From: Bacteroidota bacterium
Lineage (GTDB): Bacteria; Bacteroidota; Bacteroidia; Bacteroidales; Prolixibacteraceae
Length of the DNA stretch: 64,000 bases
Direction of reading: 5' to 3'
Assembly: GCA_023412195.1 (NCBI GenBank)
Contig: JAEYNZ010000103.1
Location: forward strand, 1-64,000
Shown here: positions 61,794 through 64,000 of the stretch, piece after piece
Layout of the letters: the number at the start of each line of letters is the position of its first letter
How positions within the stretch are numbered: position 1 is the stretch's first letter
Notes under the pieces: generated by a model
Told to the model about the DNA's origin: nothing
What the model saw: only the letters and a program-made list of their open reading frames with translations
The model's database searches: none
Position numbers and translations under genes: made by a program

Positions 61794-64000
61794 TTATTCT
61801 GTAACCATAACCAGGCTGCCAAACTTCGACTGGTTTTCTTTTATTTTTCCCTCGTTGCCATACACACACAAATAATCCTGGTTCAGTATTTTTTCGATGA
61901 TACCGCTCATCGACCTGATGTCTTCTGCTGTGGTCGACAGAATGGCTTCGCGTTCTGCTTTCAGGAACTCAGGTGTTGTTTTTTCGAAGTAACGCCTGAA
62001 GGCAATGTTTCCTTTATCAGATACATTCCGGGGCTGGTCGTAGCCTGAAATGGTACCTATTATGAACCGGGTCATTGTTTTTTCATCGGCATTGAATTCA
62101 TTCAGGAATGTGGGCGAGTTGTTAAAGTTATCGATGGTCTCCGAAAGGTTCGGATCGCGGTAGGAAGCAAAATACACGTCGCCGTTTGGTGAGATGCCAG
62201 AAAAGCCTCCATAGGCACCACCCATTACACGAACCCGGTTTTGCAGCCAGTCGGTTGATAGAACCTGGTTCAGAACCTGCATTTTCCCATTGTAGTCAAT
62301 CCCCAGTTTTTTGTAATCATATCCTTTGACCACGTATTGAACTTTGGAAGCAGTGAGCAGGCCTTCATTCTTCTTTGCAAACTCAAAATTCCATGTCATT
62401 TTTTGCCCGTTGCCTTCAGGCAAGGAGGCTGCAAGTTTTTCCATCCCCTCAGAGAAGGCTGCATATTCCTTTTCACTGCCTGTAACACCTGCAACCAGGT
62501 TGTTCTGTGTGAACAGCAATCCGGCTGTTTCCGTAAGCCTGGATTTTATTTCACCGGCTTTCTGATCAAAATCCTTCGTCAGGCTGGTTACGAACCGGTA
62601 ATATTCCAAACCGTCAGTCAGTTCATTGAACATTCCCGAATTGGAATAATATGACCTGACCCTGTTTCTTGCATAATTTAACCCGTTGTTTTTAAAATTG
62701 GCATCCACCCGGGCCTGGTGACGGGTAATCAGCTCTTTCAGACGTTCTGTATCATTAAAATCAGACCGTGTAAGAATCTCTTCCATCAGATCAAACAACT
62801 TTCCAGTTTTCGCTGTCACAGCTTTTGCAGTAACCTGGAACAGGGGAAGAAACTGGTCATCCCTTTGATTTTCAAAGAAGGTAGAAGTAAATGTAGAAAA
62901 CCCGCCTGTATGAATATTCAGTTCATTATCCAGTTCTCCAAAGGAATAATTTTCTGTGCCCATCTTTCCAAGCAGTGCATTTAAAAGTGAGGCATACGGT
63001 ATCAGTTCCTGGGGAAGAGCCTTCATATCGAAATAAAGGTTTGCATATACAATGTCATTTGTAAAATCATCATAATGAAGAACGGGTACGCCGGCTACCG
63101 CTTTCTCCCCGATTGGATACCATTCAATTTCTTTTCCTATGTCTGTAAGTTCGAGCATGGGGATCGATGCCAGCGCTTCAGGAGTGTCTTCCCGTTGCTG
63201 GTGTTCGAGCAGCTGGGTGGTCTGTACGATGATGTTGTCCAGGTTATCATTATTCAATGAGGCTTTATAAACGTTCAGTTCCTCATTGGTTGCCTGTTCA
63301 ATTTTAGCCTGCAATCCGGGTTCAGGTTTCAGTACCACCAGCAAGGCATGATTGTTTGAAAGCAGGTGCTCCTGAACGGCAGCTTCAAGAAGATTGCTGT
63401 TCAGCGCCTTTTTAACTTCCGTCAGGGGCTTGTTGAACTCCAGTCCGGCAAAGGGATCGTTTCCATGTAACCATGGCTGGTAGGTCATAAACAGGCACAT
63501 CAACCCTTTTTGAGCACTGTCGCCTTCCTTCAGGTTGAATTCCATACGGTTAATGATACCTTCAACCATGGCCTTGTCGAGGCCATTTTCTGCAACCTCC
63601 TGAAGTGTATTAAACACGATTTCACGAAAACGGTCCTTATCTTCAGGATTGGCGTTCTGAACTGTAATATTGAAAACATTCTGCTGCAATTCATCGAAAC
63701 TTGCCCTTACATCACGCCCGATGCCAGCTTCCTGCAATGCAAGCCTCAAAGGTGCCGACTCATGGTTCACCAGTGCCTGTGACAGAACCTCGAAAGCCAT
63801 ACAAAGATCACGGTCGGTGCTCTTGCCTGCAACAAAACTCAGGCCCAGGAAAGTCTGGTCTGCAACCGGGGATCCTTCCTGTACGGGATAGGTCTTCTCG
63901 ATTTCCTTTATGGAACTGAATGCCTTTTGAAGCGGAATTTCAATTTTTTCTTCCAGGGCATCATAACCCGACAGATATTCCCGGTCGATAAACTCTAGCT
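61794..64000 (-). CDS. M16C (presequence-protease-like) metallopeptidase, 5' end cut by window edge
   Basis: The frame stays open through 64000, so at least 735 residues are encoded here and the N-terminal part with the zinc site (HxxEH) is outside. What is visible matches the middle and C-terminal domains of PreP/Cym1-type M16C peptidases: LQEAGIGRDVRASFDELQQN, FLPLFQVTAKAVTAKTGKLF, MQVLNQVLSTDWLQNRVRVM then GGAYGGFSGISPNGDVYFAS with YRDPNL, and the end region. These are clam-shaped enzymes degrading small unfolded peptides; the C-terminal Arg/Tyr residues bind substrate. An internal ATG at 63800 is not the start. The gene ends before a bidirectional terminator. Confidence 0.9.
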   Translation of the reverse strand, partial: LEFIDREYLSGYDALEEKIEIPLQKAFSSIKEIEKTYPVQEGSPVADQTFLGLSFVAGKSTDRDLCMAFEVLSQALVNHESAPLRLALQEAGIGRDVRASFDELQQNVFNITVQNANPEDKDRFREIVFNTLQEVAENGLDKAMVEGIINRMEFNLKEGDSAQKGLMCLFMTYQPWLHGNDPFAGLEFNKPLTEVKKALNSNLLEAAVQEHLLSNNHALLVVLKPEPGLQAKIEQATNEELNVYKASLNNDNLDNIIVQTTQLLEHQQREDTPEALASIPMLELTDIGKEIEWYPIGEKAVAGVPVLHYDDFTNDIVYANLYFDMKALPQELIPYASLLNALLGKMGTENYSFGELDNELNIHTGGFSTFTSTFFENQRDDQFLPLFQVTAKAVTAKTGKLFDLMEEILTRSDFNDTERLKELITRHQARVDANFKNNGLNYARNRVRSYYSNSGMFNELTDGLEYYRFVTSLTKDFDQKAGEIKSRLTETAGLLFTQNNLVAGVTGSEKEYAAFSEGMEKLAASLPEGNGQKMTWNFEFAKKNEGLLTASKVQYVVKGYDYKKLGIDYNGKMQVLNQVLSTDWLQNRVRVMGGAYGGFSGISPNGDVYFASYRDPNLSETIDNFNNSPTFLNEFNADEKTMTRFIIGTISGYDQPRNVSDKGNIAFRRYFEKTTPEFLKAEREAILSTTAEDIRSMSGIIEKILNQDYLCVYGNEGKIKENQSKFGSLVMVTE

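Noticed and set aside
1..64000. tRNA, rRNA, IS element or prophage
   Set aside because: None was recognised by eye on either strand; short RNA genes could still be missed without a covariance search.

Overview
The window looks like a chromosomal segment of a Bacteroidota bacterium, probably an anaerobic or facultative Bacteroidales/Marinilabiliales-type lineage. Support: start codons sit in A-rich leaders without clear Shine-Dalgarno sites; several genes have TAnnTTTG-type -7 boxes; lipoproteins are numerous; and the gene content is typical (CE15 esterase, anaerobic sulfatase maturase, twin-arginine isomerase and aldo-keto reductase, M16C peptidase). No rRNA, tRNA, IS element, prophage or CRISPR array was seen. 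Both edges cut genes.

Layout. 1-2475: end of a respiratory membrane complex (ferredoxin subunit, NrfD/HybB-like subunit, membrane-tethered GcvH-like protein without the lipoylation lysine). 2688-7554: TauE/SafE exporter, a trio of phospholipid-head-group enzymes and an MsbA-like ABC exporter. 7572-12337: unknown lipoprotein, dienelactone hydrolase, radical-SAM sulfatase maturase, sugar isomerase. 12500-18311: TPR protein convergent with a cytochrome c / CuA-polyferredoxin / FG-GAP run that looks like an uncharacterised electron-transfer module. 18510-27033: GH2-like glycosidase, a 700-bp gap packed with tandem repeats, an aromatic/Ser-Arg-rich secreted protein, a three-gene phosphorelay, and a CE15 esterase. 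27239-33881: two DUF proteins and a tandemly duplicated lipoprotein + beta-barrel gene pair.

34099-34666 is a MazEF-type module; 34891-36393 encodes a PHP-phosphotransferase fusion flanked by inverted AGCT-rich repeats. 36989-47662 is the most notable region: eight tightly spaced genes encoding a vWA-like lipoprotein, a three-TM protein, a tubulin/FtsZ-like protein, a 1085-residue actin/Hsp70-like ATPase, a membrane-anchored protein, a MotA/ZorA-like channel with a long tail, a MotB/ZorB-like OmpA protein, and an exported trypsin-like protease fused to a staphylococcal-type nuclease. Inference: a proton-driven envelope machine combining two cytoskeletal-type NTPases with a degradative effector, built like Zorya but with different effectors; function (defence or membrane remodelling) is open.

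47778-60774 is a stress/detoxification neighbourhood: pirin, an MNT-HEPN module whose HEPN gene carries an in-frame stop, a Tat-type aldo-keto reductase, VOC and AHSA1 proteins beside a divergent GlxA-type regulator, small DUF proteins, and an MhqD/MhqO-like quinone-detoxification pair. The window ends with a small lipoprotein and a partial M16C metallopeptidase.
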